Notes: generated from the sequence alone by a model not told the origin. Positions 1 through 8,782 are shown, counted from the stretch's first letter. The stretch is 62,949 nucleotides of DNA from an uncultured Bacteroidales bacterium (GCA_947169105.1 CAMVOL010000012.1:1-62949), one strand, 5' to 3'. A program made the numbers and translations.

Positions 1-1794
1 TGTATATGCCGTCGGCTGTCCTCCGACCACTACATAGAGGGTGCTGCCTGCCGTCGGGTTATTTAATGTTCCTTTGGAATAGCCGCCATAACCGCCAGAG
101 TAGCTACTACTATAGGAGCCGCCTTGTGCCCCCCACACTTCCAGCTGTAGCGCGGTGGCACCTTCCGGAACGGTATAGGACTGCACGCCGTCGGTAGTAT
201 AGCTGAATGTCTGTGAGGGGGAGCTTGTCCCTGGCACTCTTTTCTCCAGACGGCAATAGATAGTCGGGTTTGTACCATTGGTTGTTGGATAGCTGAGTGT
301 GTTATTGTTCGTTCCCGACACTCCGCTTGTGATTTCGGAAGTGCAGGCGGAATTTGAGTACCAGTAGAATGCGTATCCCGAAGGCATGGAGCCGGAGATA
401 CTTGCAGTAAGAACGGCATCCGCTATACCGCATTGTGGCATAGGAGTGGCCTGTGTGAGGGTGGGGGTCGGTACAACCACATTGACAGTGTAGGTCTTCG
501 TGGCGCTGCAATAGTTCCCATTGGCCGCGACCGTGGCTGTAATGACGGCGCTTCCCACATTCACGCCGGTTATCACACCGGTTGATGCATTGACTGTTGC
601 CACAGAAGTATTCGATGATGAATAGGAGACGCTTCCGGAGCCCGCTGATGGGGTTGCCGCACAGGTGACGGTGGAACCCATTGCTACGGAAGAGGGTGCG
701 GTTGTGAACGAAAGCGTGCGGGAGGTGCAGGATAATATTGTTACATTTCTGATAAACAGGTCGTTATCACTATTGCTTTCTGTAGATTCCGCATAGAAGG
801 CAATCATGATTTTCTTTCCTGCATACGAACTCAAGGAAATAGATTCAGTTTGTCCTAAATAACTGATACCAGAACCTGTTCCATAATTCTTTAATATTGT
901 CCATGTAGCTCCATAGTTCTCTGAAATCAAAAGATATATTTTATCATCAGAACCATAGCTTTCTGGAACATTTGAATTTGCATAATCTGTATATGCAATT
1001 TCATATTCCAGATTCGGAACATTGGAAGAAGGCAGCAAAACCACAGGAGATATCATCCAACACTTGCGACTAGTACCCCATATATTGTTGCATGTTGCAG
1101 TTGTTTCGCCACTTGCATTTCTCCATGTCTTTGTACTCCAATTAGAAGAAGTGGTCGAAGTAAAATAATTACAATAGGAAGAAGGAGTGGTATAAAGCCC
1201 TTGCGTCTTAAGCCAAGCTGTTGTTGTGGACATGTTATCATCAAGATTGCTTACCGCAGGAATGGTTGAAATTGGCGTACTTCCCTGCGTACCCCCTGTG
1301 CAATAATATAAATTTATATATCCCAATTGATTGGAACATCCGCTATACTGTGATACAGAAACATAATAAGTACCTGCCGATGTTGCAGTAAAACTATAAT
1401 ATGAGTTATTAGCATAATTAGTACCTAGTCCACTGCAATCGTCGTTATAACCAACTTGTGTTGATGTACTATTAGGTCCATATACGGTAAGTTCGGGGTC
1501 ACCACTTGTCACACTAGCATCATAGGCTCTTGCTGTCCAGAAATGATAAGTTGTGCCCTCAGTAGCGGTAAAACTCCAATAACCGCCCGTGTTACTACAG
1601 TTGCCAGAAGAAACTTTTAGTTGACTTGTTGGGGTTATTGTTCCCATGCTCACATTGCAATATTGCTGTCCCCATGCTCTCCCCATGGGTAGGAGGAGCA
1701 TCAGGCAGAGGGCGAGGAAAGCGGCGAATTTTGCCGCGGGCTTGGTTTCAACTAGTTTACATTCAATTGAATAAGGAGTAGCAATTTTTTTCAT
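1..1794 (-). CDS. Large secreted surface protein, Ig-like and glycine-rich domains (3' truncated by window)
   Basis: The reading frame opens at the ATG complementary to 1792-1794 and stays open for 598 codons to base 1, so the C-terminus lies outside the window. An unusually long charged N-terminus (starting MKKIATPYS) precedes a hydrophobic segment at about residues 25-40 ending near GRAWGQQY, read as a signal peptide. A pre-peptidase-C-like beta-sandwich (GTTYHFWTARAYD, YYVSVSQYSGC) follows, then a beta-sandwich near residues 195-340, a bacterial Ig-like (Big_2) unit (VATVNASTGVITGVNVG) near 365-430, and a glycine-rich stretch at the end (LEVWGAQGGSYSSSYSGGYG). These features suggest a cell-surface or T9SS cargo protein. 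A sorting domain would be expected beyond the left edge but is not visible. Function unknown. Confidence 0.8.
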   Translation of the reverse strand, partial: MKKIATPYSIECKLVETKPAAKFAAFLALCLMLLLPMGRAWGQQYCNVSMGTITPTSQLKVSSGNCSNTGGYWSFTATEGTTYHFWTARAYDASVTSGDPELTVYGPNSTSTQVGYNDDCSGLGTNYANNSYYSFTATSAGTYYVSVSQYSGCSNQLGYINLYYCTGGTQGSTPISTIPAVSNLDDNMSTTTAWLKTQGLYTTPSSYCNYFTSTTSSNWSTKTWRNASGETTATCNNIWGTSRKCWMISPVVLLPSSNVPNLEYEIAYTDYANSNVPESYGSDDKIYLLISENYGATWTILKNYGTGSGISYLGQTESISLSSYAGKKIMIAFYAESTESNSDNDLFIRNVTILSCTSRTLSFTTAPSSVAMGSTVTCAATPSAGSGSVSYSSSNTSVATVNASTGVITGVNVGSAVITATVAANGNYCSATKTYTVNVVVPTPTLTQATPMPQCGIADAVLTASISGSMPSGYAFYWYSNSACTSEITSGVSGTNNNTLSYPTTNGTNPTIYCRLEKRVPGTSSPSQTFSYTTDGVQSYTVPEGATALQLEVWGAQGGSYSSSYSGGYGGYSKGTLNNPTAGSTLYVVVGGQPTAYT

Positions 1795-1833
1795 ATAATT
1801 AGAAATTAGAAATTTATAATCGGTTCGTGTGGG

Positions 1834-1995
1834 TTCGTAAAGTTCATAAAGTTCATCAAGTTTATCAAGTTCATAAGGTTAGAGACGATGTGCACATCGT
1901 CTGTACAATAGGGGGGTGTTAGTTTGTCAAGTTCATAAGGGTTATCAAGTTTATCAAGTTTGTCAAGTAGCAGGTAATTAGTTTTCAATTTTCCG
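1834..1995. repeat. Nonamer array plus left direct repeat (palindrome)
   Basis: Tandem 9-mers of the type AAGTT(T/C)(A/G)TC run through 1834-1880 and 1919-1969. Between them, 1883-1902 is a perfect 20-bp palindrome (arms AGACGATGTG/CACATCGTCT) followed by GTACAATAGGGGG. The segment 1883 to about 1995 recurs in the same orientation at 3074 to about 3186, on the other side of the DUF1016 gene. Confidence 0.85.
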
Positions 1996-3037
1996 TTTTC
2001 GATTTGTCAGTTTGTAACATCATTTCCAATTGTTCTTGTAGTTCTTCGCGTTTGGGTAGATATAATTGGTATCGGGCGGCAAAGATTTGGTTGCTGATAC
2101 CATCCAATGCATATTCCATAAGAATTTCATCTTTTTTTGCTCCAAGCACTATGCCAATGGGAGGGTTGTCGTCGGGTTGGCAGATTTCTGTCTTAAAATA
2201 ATTAAGGTACAAGTTCATCTGTCCGATGTCACCGTGCTTTATTTCAGCTCGTTTCAGGTCTATCAGAACATAACATTTTAATATACAATGATAAAAGACC
2301 AAGTCCACTTTGAATTTGCGACTCCCAATCTGCATGACATATTGACGGCCCAAGAAGGCGAACCCGCGTCCCAATTCAAGCAGGAACTGCTCCATGTGGG
2401 CTTTTAACGCAGCTTCTAGTTCGCTTTCCTTGTATCTCTTCTTTTGCGGCAGTCCTGTGAACTCCAAAACATACGGGTCGTGAATGAGGTCTTGTGCCGT
2501 CATCACAGGGTGTCCTTCATGAGCCAATGCCAGTACACCTTCCTTGTCTGTACTAAGTGCAACACGCTGGAACAGCGAACTTTTTATCTGCCGTTTCAAC
2601 TCCCGCACTTTCCATCCTTCCCGAATAGCTTCCTTGAAATAGAATTGCATTTCCAAGGGGTCTTCGCATTTGAGCAGTTCAAAGTAGTGGCTCCACGACA
2701 ATTTGTGAGACAATGTCTCACAAATTGGGAAAGCAAGGTACAATTTACGCATATAGGTGAGATTGGAACGGCTGAAACCCTTTCCACGTCTGGCAGTCAG
2801 GTCTTTCGACAGGTTTACAAGAAGCTGTTTGCCATATTGCGCCCTCGCTGCACCCTTTAGTTCAAAGTCCACAATGTACTGCCCCGTGCGCCAATTGGCC
2901 ATCAGAAGTGCTGAATTGACGGCCAATATGGCACCTTCTTTGGCTCCATCCCATAATAAGGAGATTTGATCAACCAACTGCTCATAGTCAGTCGGTTGTG
3001 CCAAATCGGTTCTTGCTATTTTTATATTGTTTCCCAT
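1985..3037 (-). CDS. DUF1016 / YhcG-family PDDEXK nuclease
   Basis: A 350-residue protein of the YhcG-like family with an N-terminal DUF1016 helical domain (WRTGQYIVDFE, KGFSRSNLTYMRKLYLAFP) and a C-terminal PD-(D/E)XK nuclease fold. The likely catalytic acids lie in FKVDLVFYH and YVLIDLKRAEIKHGDIGQM. I start at MGNNIKIART (ATG complementary to 3035-3037), because upstream codons fall in the repeat and encode DKLDKLEN-type repeats. Family members are linked to defence, recombination and mobile DNA, but the substrate is not settled. The TGA stop lies inside the left direct repeat and the start is about 35 bp from the right one, so the gene fills the space between the two copies. Probably a mobile or accessory cassette. 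Confidence 0.8.
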   Translation of the reverse strand: MGNNIKIARTDLAQPTDYEQLVDQISLLWDGAKEGAILAVNSALLMANWRTGQYIVDFELKGAARAQYGKQLLVNLSKDLTARRGKGFSRSNLTYMRKLYLAFPICETLSHKLSWSHYFELLKCEDPLEMQFYFKEAIREGWKVRELKRQIKSSLFQRVALSTDKEGVLALAHEGHPVMTAQDLIHDPYVLEFTGLPQKKRYKESELEAALKAHMEQFLLELGRGFAFLGRQYVMQIGSRKFKVDLVFYHCILKCYVLIDLKRAEIKHGDIGQMNLYLNYFKTEICQPDDNPPIGIVLGAKKDEILMEYALDGISNQIFAARYQLYLPKREELQEQLEMMLQTDKSKTEN

Positions 3038-3045
3038 AAGGGCGT

Positions 3046-3186
3046 TTTCAAGTTTATCAAGTTTGTCGGGTACAGACGATGTGCACATCGTCTGTACAAT
3101 AGGGGGTTGTTAGTTTATCAAGTTCATAAAGTTTATCAAGTTCATCAAGTTTGTCAAGTAGCAGGTAATTAGTTTTCAATTTTCAA
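3046..3186. repeat. Right direct repeat with 28-bp palindrome and nonamer array
   Basis: A perfect 28-bp palindrome occupies 3070-3097 (arms GTACAGACGATGTG/CACATCGTCTGTAC). Nonamer arrays at 3046-3067 and 3111-3161 flank it, followed by AAGTAGCAGGTAATTAG and TTTTCAA heptamers. It matches 1883-1995 closely, in direct orientation. Confidence 0.85.
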
Positions 3187-3480
3187 TTTTCCATTTTCCG
3201 TTTTCCATTTGTATTGCAGTTACGACGTTCCCTTTCCGCAGGATGAAGGATGCGCATCCGGCAGAGGGTTGGGACAAATAATTGGCCTGCAATGTGTTAT
3301 GAAAACAAAATCGTAACATTGCACAATACAGAATAATCGTGCAATAGTATGATATTTTTTTGGAATAGGCAACTATAATATTTTTAGTACGTGACGGGAT
3401 GGTTTCGAAAATTTTAGTACTTTTGCCGCCCCAAAACCAACAGATAACCGGAATGTAGAATTTAGCAGTAATCCATCAAG
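3187..3480. other. Intergenic region before corA
   Basis: No convincing gene is present. It contains TTTTC-type heptamers to about 3210, a 12-bp perfect palindrome GGATGCGCATCC at 3248-3259, then AT-rich DNA leading to the corA promoter. Confidence 0.6.
3418..3425 (+). promoter_or_regulatory. Bacteroidota -7 element (TACTTTTG) for corA
   Basis: TACTTTTG matches the TAnnTTTG -7 consensus and lies about 70 bp before corA. No good -33 TTTG is visible at the expected spacing. Confidence 0.5.
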
Positions 3481-3495
3481 GAAAGGAGGTGAAAA

Positions 3496-4410
3496 ATGGT
3501 TGACACCATTAGCTTTGGCGTGCTGAAATGGCATCATATTACGAATCCGACCGTGGAAGACATGGACTTCCTGAAAAACAACTTCCAGTTTCACCCCTTG
3601 GATATTGAAGACTGCTACAGCTTCGTGCAACGTCCGAAAATCGACGAATACGACGACTACTACTTCCTCGTGCTGCATTTCCCCCTGTTGGATACCCGCT
3701 CCAACCTCATCCGTACCGAAGAGACCAAGATTTTCTGGGGCCACGACTTCCTCATCACCGTCGGCAACTCGCACTATGTGGTGCAGGACCTGTTCAACCT
3801 CACCAAGATGGACCCCGAGGAGATGGAGGAGGACGAGCACATCGGCGGCACCAGCGACGGCATCCTCTATAATGTGCTCAACCGGATGCTGAAGGAGACC
3901 TTCCTCCTCGTGGAACGCCTCGGCACCCAGCTCGACGCCATCAATCGCGACCTGTTCAGCCGCAAGTCGGAGGCCACCATCGAACATATCTCCGTCTTCC
4001 GCAAGAATATCATCCAGCTCAACACCATGTTCAAGCCGCAAATCAAGCTTTTCAACCAGTTTGAGAACGGCGAAATCAAGGGCTACGTGGAGGATATGGA
4101 AGACTACTGGGGCAACATCCTCGACTTCTACCAGAAGATGTGGGATATGGTGGATGACTACGGCGAATTGGTGGAAGGGCTCTCCCGCACCTTCGACTCG
4201 TTGCAGGCCAACCGCACCAACGAGATCATGCGCGTGCTCACCATCATCTCCACCATCGTGCTCCCGCTGACCTTCTTCACCGGCCTCTATGGCATGAACG
4301 TGGGGCTCCCCTTCGCCGATAAGATATGGGCTTTCTGGGGACTCATCGGCGTGTGCGTGCTCACCATCATCCTGCTGCTCTTCTTCTTCAAACGGAAAAA
4401 ATGGATGTGA
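3496..4410 (+). CDS. corA: CorA-family Mg2+/Co2+ transporter
   Basis: A 304-residue CorA channel subunit for divalent-cation uptake at the inner membrane. A long acidic cytoplasmic N-terminal domain of alpha/beta fold and coiled helices is followed by two C-terminal membrane segments. The diagnostic YGMN motif (GMN about residues 266-268) sits between them, and the protein ends with a basic tail KRKKWM. The length is normal for the family. The start is supported by a strong Shine-Dalgarno sequence (AAAGGAGGTG, 3482-3491), which is unusual in Bacteroidota, where SD motifs are generally weak. It is transcribed alone. A repeated hairpin element separates it from recF. Confidence 0.95.
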   Translation: MVDTISFGVLKWHHITNPTVEDMDFLKNNFQFHPLDIEDCYSFVQRPKIDEYDDYYFLVLHFPLLDTRSNLIRTEETKIFWGHDFLITVGNSHYVVQDLFNLTKMDPEEMEEDEHIGGTSDGILYNVLNRMLKETFLLVERLGTQLDAINRDLFSRKSEATIEHISVFRKNIIQLNTMFKPQIKLFNQFENGEIKGYVEDMEDYWGNILDFYQKMWDMVDDYGELVEGLSRTFDSLQANRTNEIMRVLTIISTIVLPLTFFTGLYGMNVGLPFADKIWAFWGLIGVCVLTIILLLFFFKRKKWM

Positions 4411-4454
4411 CCGGCTAATCCCCGTGGAAATTATAAAAAAATAATACGATAAAA

Positions 4455-4499
4455 ACCCCGTAGGGGTGAAAGATATTAGCCCCATGCGTGAGCATGGGG
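4455..4499. repeat. ACCCCGTAGGGGTG repeat element with hairpin
   Basis: ACCCCGTAGGGGTGAAAGA-TATTAGCCCCATGC is followed by a hairpin CCCCATGC-gtga-GCATGGGG (4480-4499). The first ~30 bases recur at 42314-42343. The hairpin directly precedes the recF start and may affect transcription past corA or translation of recF. Confidence 0.7.
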
Positions 4500-4510
4500 A
4501 AAAATGAAAA

Positions 4511-5605
4511 ATGTTTCTCCGTTCGATCCAATTAGTCAATTTCAAGAATTACGCCGAAGGCAGTTTTGAGTTTTCGGACAAGGTAAACGCCGTGGTGGGC
4601 GCCAACGGGAGCGGCAAGACCAACCTGCTAGATGCCATCCATTATATGTCGTTGTGCAAGAGTTATTTCCTGTCGCAGGACGGATATGCTGTGCGGTTTG
4701 GCGAGGAGGCGTTTGCCATCCACGGGGAGTTCCACGGCTTTGATGACGACCGCAGCCGCAAGGTGAGCTGCATCTATCGGCAGGGCGGACGGAAGACCGT
4801 GAAGTTCAACGGCAAGGACTACGAGCGGCTGAGTGACCACATCGGGCAGTTCCCGCTGATTATGGTCGCGCCGTACGACAACGACATCATCCACGAGGGG
4901 AGTGAGGTGCGGCGCCGGTTCTTCGACATGATCATCTCGCAGTTCGACCGTGAGTACCTCCACGACCTGATTTCGTACCAGAAGGTGTTGGGACAGAGGA
5001 ATATACTTCTGAAGCAGTCGTGGGAGAACGGTCACCTCGATGCGGCCCTCATGCAAATCTACAACGACCAGCTCGTGCCGTACGCGGAGGCGGTCTATGA
5101 GAAGCGGCGCCGGTTCGTCGAAACCATCATCCCCGTCTTCCAGAAGTATTACGACTACCTTTCGGAAAGCCGCGAAAAAGTGGATGTCCTCTATCTTTCG
5201 TCACTGGCGGACGGCAGTTTCGCCGACCTGCTGCTGCGGAACGCCGAAACCGACTTCCGCGCCGGCCACACCACTGTGGGCATCCACAAGGACGATTACG
5301 ACTTCCTGATGGACGGTCGGTCGGTGAAGCGCTTCAGTTCGCAGGGACAGCAGAAGTCCTTCGCCCTCGCCCTGAAACTGTCGCAATTCGACTATATATA
5401 TAATATGAAGCGGTTGAAACCGATTCTGCTCTTGGACGACATTTTCGACAAGTTGGACGAGTCCCGCATCTCGCAACTGTTGAACCTTGTTGGCAATGAG
5501 CATTTTGGACAAGTTTTCCTGTCTGATACGGATGAAGATCGGATTGTGCGCATTTTGAACCGGCACGGGATCGCCCACAAGATTTTTCGGGTGGAGAAAG
5601 GGTAG
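4511..5605 (+). CDS. recF: DNA replication/repair protein RecF
   Basis: A 364-residue SMC-like ATPase that loads RecA at single-strand gaps. Walker A is GANGSGKT (residues 30-37). The ABC signature region is FSSQGQQKSFALALKLS and Walker B is PILLLDDIFDKLD. The length and motif order are those of full-length RecF. It starts with the ATG 11 bp after the hairpin repeat, preceded by a weak purine-rich GGGGAAAAATG. RecF is often near dnaA/dnaN or a DUF721 protein. Here it stands alone between corA and acpP. Confidence 0.96.
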   Translation: MFLRSIQLVNFKNYAEGSFEFSDKVNAVVGANGSGKTNLLDAIHYMSLCKSYFLSQDGYAVRFGEEAFAIHGEFHGFDDDRSRKVSCIYRQGGRKTVKFNGKDYERLSDHIGQFPLIMVAPYDNDIIHEGSEVRRRFFDMIISQFDREYLHDLISYQKVLGQRNILLKQSWENGHLDAALMQIYNDQLVPYAEAVYEKRRRFVETIIPVFQKYYDYLSESREKVDVLYLSSLADGSFADLLLRNAETDFRAGHTTVGIHKDDYDFLMDGRSVKRFSSQGQQKSFALALKLSQFDYIYNMKRLKPILLLDDIFDKLDESRISQLLNLVGNEHFGQVFLSDTDEDRIVRILNRHGIAHKIFRVEKG

Positions 5606-5792
5606 TTTTGCGGGCGAAAGGGCAAATATTCTGCCAAAGAGGGGGATTTAGGGGCGCCGATTTTCTTTTAATCCGCAAACTTTGTTTTGAAATCTTAAAA
5701 AAAATTAAAAAATAAATCGTTGTATATCAAAAATATATGTGCAGAAATGGCGAGATTGGGGGGATTTTGGATGTATGAATGAAAAAATGTCG

Positions 5793-5800
5793 TATTTTTG
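5793..5800 (+). promoter_or_regulatory. -7 element (TATTTTTG) for acpP operon
   Basis: TATTTTTG matches TAnnTTTG, 24 bp before the acpP start. A TTTG at 5766-5769 is a possible -33 element but at a slightly long spacing (23 bp). Confidence 0.55.
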
Positions 5801-5823
5801 CACGTTTTTTAAAATCAGAAATT

Positions 5824-6060
5824 ATGGCAGAAATTATTGACGAAGTAAAAGAAATCATTGCTGAAAGATTAAGCTACGACAAGGACAAAATCAATTTGAG
5901 CACCAGTTTTACAGAAGATCTGGGCGCAGATTCCTTGGATCTCGTTGAACTGATTATGGAATTGGAGAAGAAATTCGACATCACGATTCCCGAAGACGCT
6001 TCCGAAAACATTCACACCGTCGGTGACGTGGTGAACTACATCCAGGAGCATAAGAAATAA
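5824..6060 (+). CDS. acpP: Acyl carrier protein
   Basis: A 78-residue acidic four-helix carrier protein for fatty acid synthesis. The phosphopantetheine attachment serine is in GADSLDL (Ser37). I use the ATG at 5824 (MAEIIDEVKE), because an in-frame upstream extension would overlap the promoter. It is followed 20 bp later by fabF and then rnc, the classic acpP-fabF-rnc fatty-acid/RNA-processing cluster. Confidence 0.97.
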   Translation: MAEIIDEVKEIIAERLSYDKDKINLSTSFTEDLGADSLDLVELIMELEKKFDITIPEDASENIHTVGDVVNYIQEHKK

Positions 6061-6080
6061 GCATCACCAGAAATTTTCTG

Positions 6081-7331
6081 ATGGAATTAAAACGAGTTGT
6101 CGTTACCGGTTTAGGAGCCTTAACTCCGCTGGGTAACAATGTTCCTGATTTTTGGCGTGGTCTGATTGCCGGAAAAAACGGAGTTGGATTAATAACTCAT
6201 TTTAATACAGAAAGTTACAAAACAAAATTTGCTTGTGAGTTAAAGGGTTTCAATATCCTTGACTACATGGATGAAAAAAATGCGCGCAAGTTTGATCCTT
6301 GCGCGCATTATGCGTATGCTGCTGGTGTTGAGGCACTTCGGGATTCGGGCATAGACATGGCTTCCGAGAATCCTGACCGTGCCGGTGTGATTGTCGCTTC
6401 CGGCATCGGTGGTATCAAAAGCGCACAGGACGGCATTGTGGAATTTGCGCAGAACGGCGAGACTCCCCGTTTCAGTCCTTTCTTCATTTTGCGGGCTTTG
6501 GTCAATATGCCGCCCGCCATCCTCTCCATACGGCTTGGGTTGCAGGGGCCGAATTACGCCCTCTCTTCGGCGTGCGCCTCCGCCGCCAACGCCATCGTGG
6601 ACGCCTGTCATCTGATCCGGCTCGGGAAGGCTGATTTCATGCTTACGGGTGGCACCGAGGCTGCCATTTTGGAAAGCGGCATCGGTGGCTTTAACGCTAT
6701 GCGCGCCCTTTCCACCCGCAACGATGACTTCCAGACCGCTTCGCGCCCGCTCTCCGCAGGCCGCGACGGCTTCGTGATGGGCGAAGGTGCCGGCATCCTC
6801 GTTCTGGAGGAACTGGAACACGCCCGCGCGCGCGGCGCCAAAATCTACGGTGAAATCATTGGTGACGGTCTTTCCGCCGACGCCTACCATATTACCTCGC
6901 CCCATCCCGACGGACACGGGGCGGTCGTCGCCATGCAGAACGCCCTTGCGGACGCTGAGTTGCATCCCGAAGACATCGACTATATCAATATGCACGCCAC
7001 CTCCACCCAGATGGGTGACCGCGTGGAATGCCTCGCCATCCAACAGGTGTTCGGCGAGCACGCCAACAATATGCTGTTCTCCTCCACCAAGTCGATGACC
7101 GGCCATTTGCTCGGCGCGTGCGGCGCAGTCGAGTCCATCGCAGTGGTGCTCTCCTTGCAGAACGGCATCCTTCCGCCCACCATCAACTTCATTGAAAAAG
7201 ACCCCGAAATCCCCGACTGGAATTTCTGCGCCAACAAGGCGGTGAAGCGTGACATACGCTATGCCATCAACAATGCGTTCGGGTTCGGCGGGCACAATGT
7301 TTCCATCTTGTTTAAAAAATTCGAGGAGTAA
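6081..7331 (+). CDS. fabF: Beta-ketoacyl-ACP synthase II
   Basis: A 416-residue condensing enzyme that elongates acyl-ACP with malonyl-ACP. The thiolase-fold catalytic triad is visible: Cys in LSSACASAAN, His in NMHATSTQMGD and His in SMTGHLLGACGAVE. The C-terminal glycine-rich NNAFGFGGHN is typical. The length is normal. Codon use becomes more GC-rich from about 6360 onward than in the first ~300 bases. It lies in one operon with acpP and rnc. Confidence 0.97.
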   Translation: MELKRVVVTGLGALTPLGNNVPDFWRGLIAGKNGVGLITHFNTESYKTKFACELKGFNILDYMDEKNARKFDPCAHYAYAAGVEALRDSGIDMASENPDRAGVIVASGIGGIKSAQDGIVEFAQNGETPRFSPFFILRALVNMPPAILSIRLGLQGPNYALSSACASAANAIVDACHLIRLGKADFMLTGGTEAAILESGIGGFNAMRALSTRNDDFQTASRPLSAGRDGFVMGEGAGILVLEELEHARARGAKIYGEIIGDGLSADAYHITSPHPDGHGAVVAMQNALADAELHPEDIDYINMHATSTQMGDRVECLAIQQVFGEHANNMLFSSTKSMTGHLLGACGAVESIAVVLSLQNGILPPTINFIEKDPEIPDWNFCANKAVKRDIRYAINNAFGFGGHNVSILFKKFEE

Positions 7332-7335
7332 CGGT

Positions 7336-8055
7336 TTGCTACTGGGACGAAAAACATCGGAACCGTCAAGAGAACAGCAGGTGGCCAAGTATCTGCGGTC
7401 GGTTCTGCGCATCAGACCCAATAACCTCTCCTTGTATATGACCGCACTCATCCATCGGTCCGCTTCTGAGTCGATGGGAGACGGGCATTCTCTTAACAAT
7501 GAACGACTTGAGTATCTGGGAGATGCCGTTCTTGATGCAGTTGTGGCGGAGTATCTTTTCAAGAAATTTCCGTTCAAGCGTGAAGGGGAGCTGACGGAAA
7601 TGCGGTCAAAGTTGGTGAAACGCGAGCAGTTGGGCACTTTGGCACGGCGGATGCACCTCACCGACCTCATCGAAATACAAGCTACTGCCTATGCCAAATC
7701 CGCCGGTGGCGACGCTTTTGAGGCACTCGTCGGTGCCCTTTTCCTAGATAAGGGGTACGAGAAAACGAAGACGGTCGTCCTTCACCGGATTTTCACTGAC
7801 TTTATGGACATTGATACGGTGCTTAACGAGGAGTCGAACTTCAAGAGCAAGATTCTGAACTGGGCGCAGCACAAACATAAGAAGGTGGAGTTCCGGCACG
7901 ATATCGCGGAAGAGAACCGCAGGCGGCGGCTCTACCGTGTGCAGCTCCTGATTGACGACAAGGTGGTCGCCGAAGGGCTGGAATACACTGTGAAGAAGGC
8001 GGAGCAGATTGCCGCAGAGCGTGCTATCGCCAAGATTTTTCCAAAAGAAGATTGA
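7336..8055 (+). CDS. rnc: Ribonuclease III
   Basis: A double-strand-specific endoribonuclease for rRNA and mRNA processing. The signature NERLEYLGDAVLDAVVAEY is near residues 50-70, the second acidic cluster is in GDAFEALVGALFLD, and a C-terminal dsRNA-binding domain ends KKAEQIAAERAIAKIF. No ATG lies between the fabF stop and the conserved region. I use the TTG at 7336, 4 bp after the fabF stop and about 8 bp after an AGGAG at 7323-7327, giving 239 residues. An upstream ATG at 7249 would add fabF-overlapping sequence with no family resemblance. Confidence 0.93.
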   Translation: MLLGRKTSEPSREQQVAKYLRSVLRIRPNNLSLYMTALIHRSASESMGDGHSLNNERLEYLGDAVLDAVVAEYLFKKFPFKREGELTEMRSKLVKREQLGTLARRMHLTDLIEIQATAYAKSAGGDAFEALVGALFLDKGYEKTKTVVLHRIFTDFMDIDTVLNEESNFKSKILNWAQHKHKKVEFRHDIAEENRRRRLYRVQLLIDDKVVAEGLEYTVKKAEQIAAERAIAKIFPKED

Positions 8056-8075
8056 TAATCAAATAGATAGTAATT

Positions 8076-8462
8076 ATGAAAAGAAGTCTTATCCTTGTTG
8101 TAGCTGCGGCCTTTTTGTGCCTCTTCGCCGCCTGTACCCCGCAAAGCACCCCGAGGCAGGTGGTGAAAACCTACTGGACGGACATCCAGAACGAAAAGTA
8201 TTCGGAGGCAGTGGCCCTTTACTATGATATTGACGGACTTTTCTCTGAAGACGGCAGGGATCTGCTGGCCACTTTGATGAAGGTGGAGATGGCGGCCTAC
8301 GGCAAAATCACCAATGTGAAAGTGCTGTCGGTAGAGAAGGCAGGGAAGGACCGTGCGGTGGTGACAGTGGAAATCACCACAGAGAATATGTCCGAACCTC
8401 GTGTGGAGACGATGGATGTGGTGAAGGCCAACGGCAAATGGTACATCGACTTCGCGATATAA
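8076..8462 (+). CDS. DUF4878-type lipoprotein
   Basis: A 128-residue protein with a lipoprotein signal peptide (LFAACTPQS, lipidated Cys about residue 20). The small alpha+beta domain resembles the DUF4878/NTF2-like fold: TPRQVVKTYWTDIQNEKYSEAV and a closing strand ANGKWYIDFAI. Probably anchored in the cell envelope, with unknown ligand. It is 20 bp downstream of rnc and ends at a strong terminator, so it may be the last gene of the acpP operon. Confidence 0.75.
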   Translation: MKRSLILVVAAAFLCLFAACTPQSTPRQVVKTYWTDIQNEKYSEAVALYYDIDGLFSEDGRDLLATLMKVEMAAYGKITNVKVLSVEKAGKDRAVVTVEITTENMSEPRVETMDVVKANGKWYIDFAI

Positions 8463-8495
8463 AAAAAGAGGCATTTCAAATGCCTCTTTTTTTTT
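8461..8495. terminator. Bidirectional intrinsic terminator
   Basis: The stem GAGGCAT/ATGCCTC is flanked by an A-tract on the left and a T-tract on the right, between two convergent genes (lipoprotein and ferredoxin). It can serve both strands. Confidence 0.9.
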
Positions 8496-8511
8496 CTTGT
8501 GCTTTTACAGA

Positions 8512-8682
8512 CTACTCATCCAGAGCGATGGCTTCGCACGGGCAAGCGCTTGCGCAGGCGCCGCATTCGATGCATTCATCGGGATTGATTTTGTAGATGT
8601 CACCTTCGGAGATGGCTCCGACGGGGCACTGATCCATACAAGTACCGCAAGCAGCACATTTGTCAGAAATTTTGTAAGCCAT
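8512..8682 (-). CDS. 2[4Fe-4S] ferredoxin
   Basis: A 56-residue bacterial-type ferredoxin. It has two cysteine motifs, CAACGTCMDQCP and CIECGACASACP, each binding one 4Fe-4S cluster, with the usual internal pseudo-symmetry. It acts as a low-potential electron carrier in the cytoplasm, for example with pyruvate:ferredoxin oxidoreductase in anaerobes. The start is MAYKISDKC (ATG complementary to 8680-8682). It is monocistronic with its own -7 element. Confidence 0.95.
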   Translation of the reverse strand: MAYKISDKCAACGTCMDQCPVGAISEGDIYKINPDECIECGACASACPCEAIALDE

Positions 8683-8715
8683 AGTTGATGTTTTTTGGTT
8701 GTTGTAAATCGGCGG

Positions 8716-8723
8716 CAAAAATA
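8716..8723 (-). promoter_or_regulatory. -7 element (TATTTTTG) for ferredoxin
   Basis: Reading the minus strand, TATTTTTG lies 34 bp before the ferredoxin ATG. Confidence 0.55.
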
Positions 8724-8782
8724 CTACATTTTTCATTGCAAATTGCAGCCACTTTAAAAATATTGGTTTTCTCTACTATTTC

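Noticed and set aside
1806-1988. 60-codon frame rich in LDKLDN repeats
   Set aside because: Translation of the nonamer array; no evidence of a gene.
3373-4545. 390-codon minus-strand frame opposite corA
   Set aside because: It is antisense to a clear CorA with normal codon use; length is explained by GC-rich third positions.
6240-7670. 476-codon minus-strand frame opposite fabF and rnc
   Set aside because: Antisense shadow across two well-supported genes.
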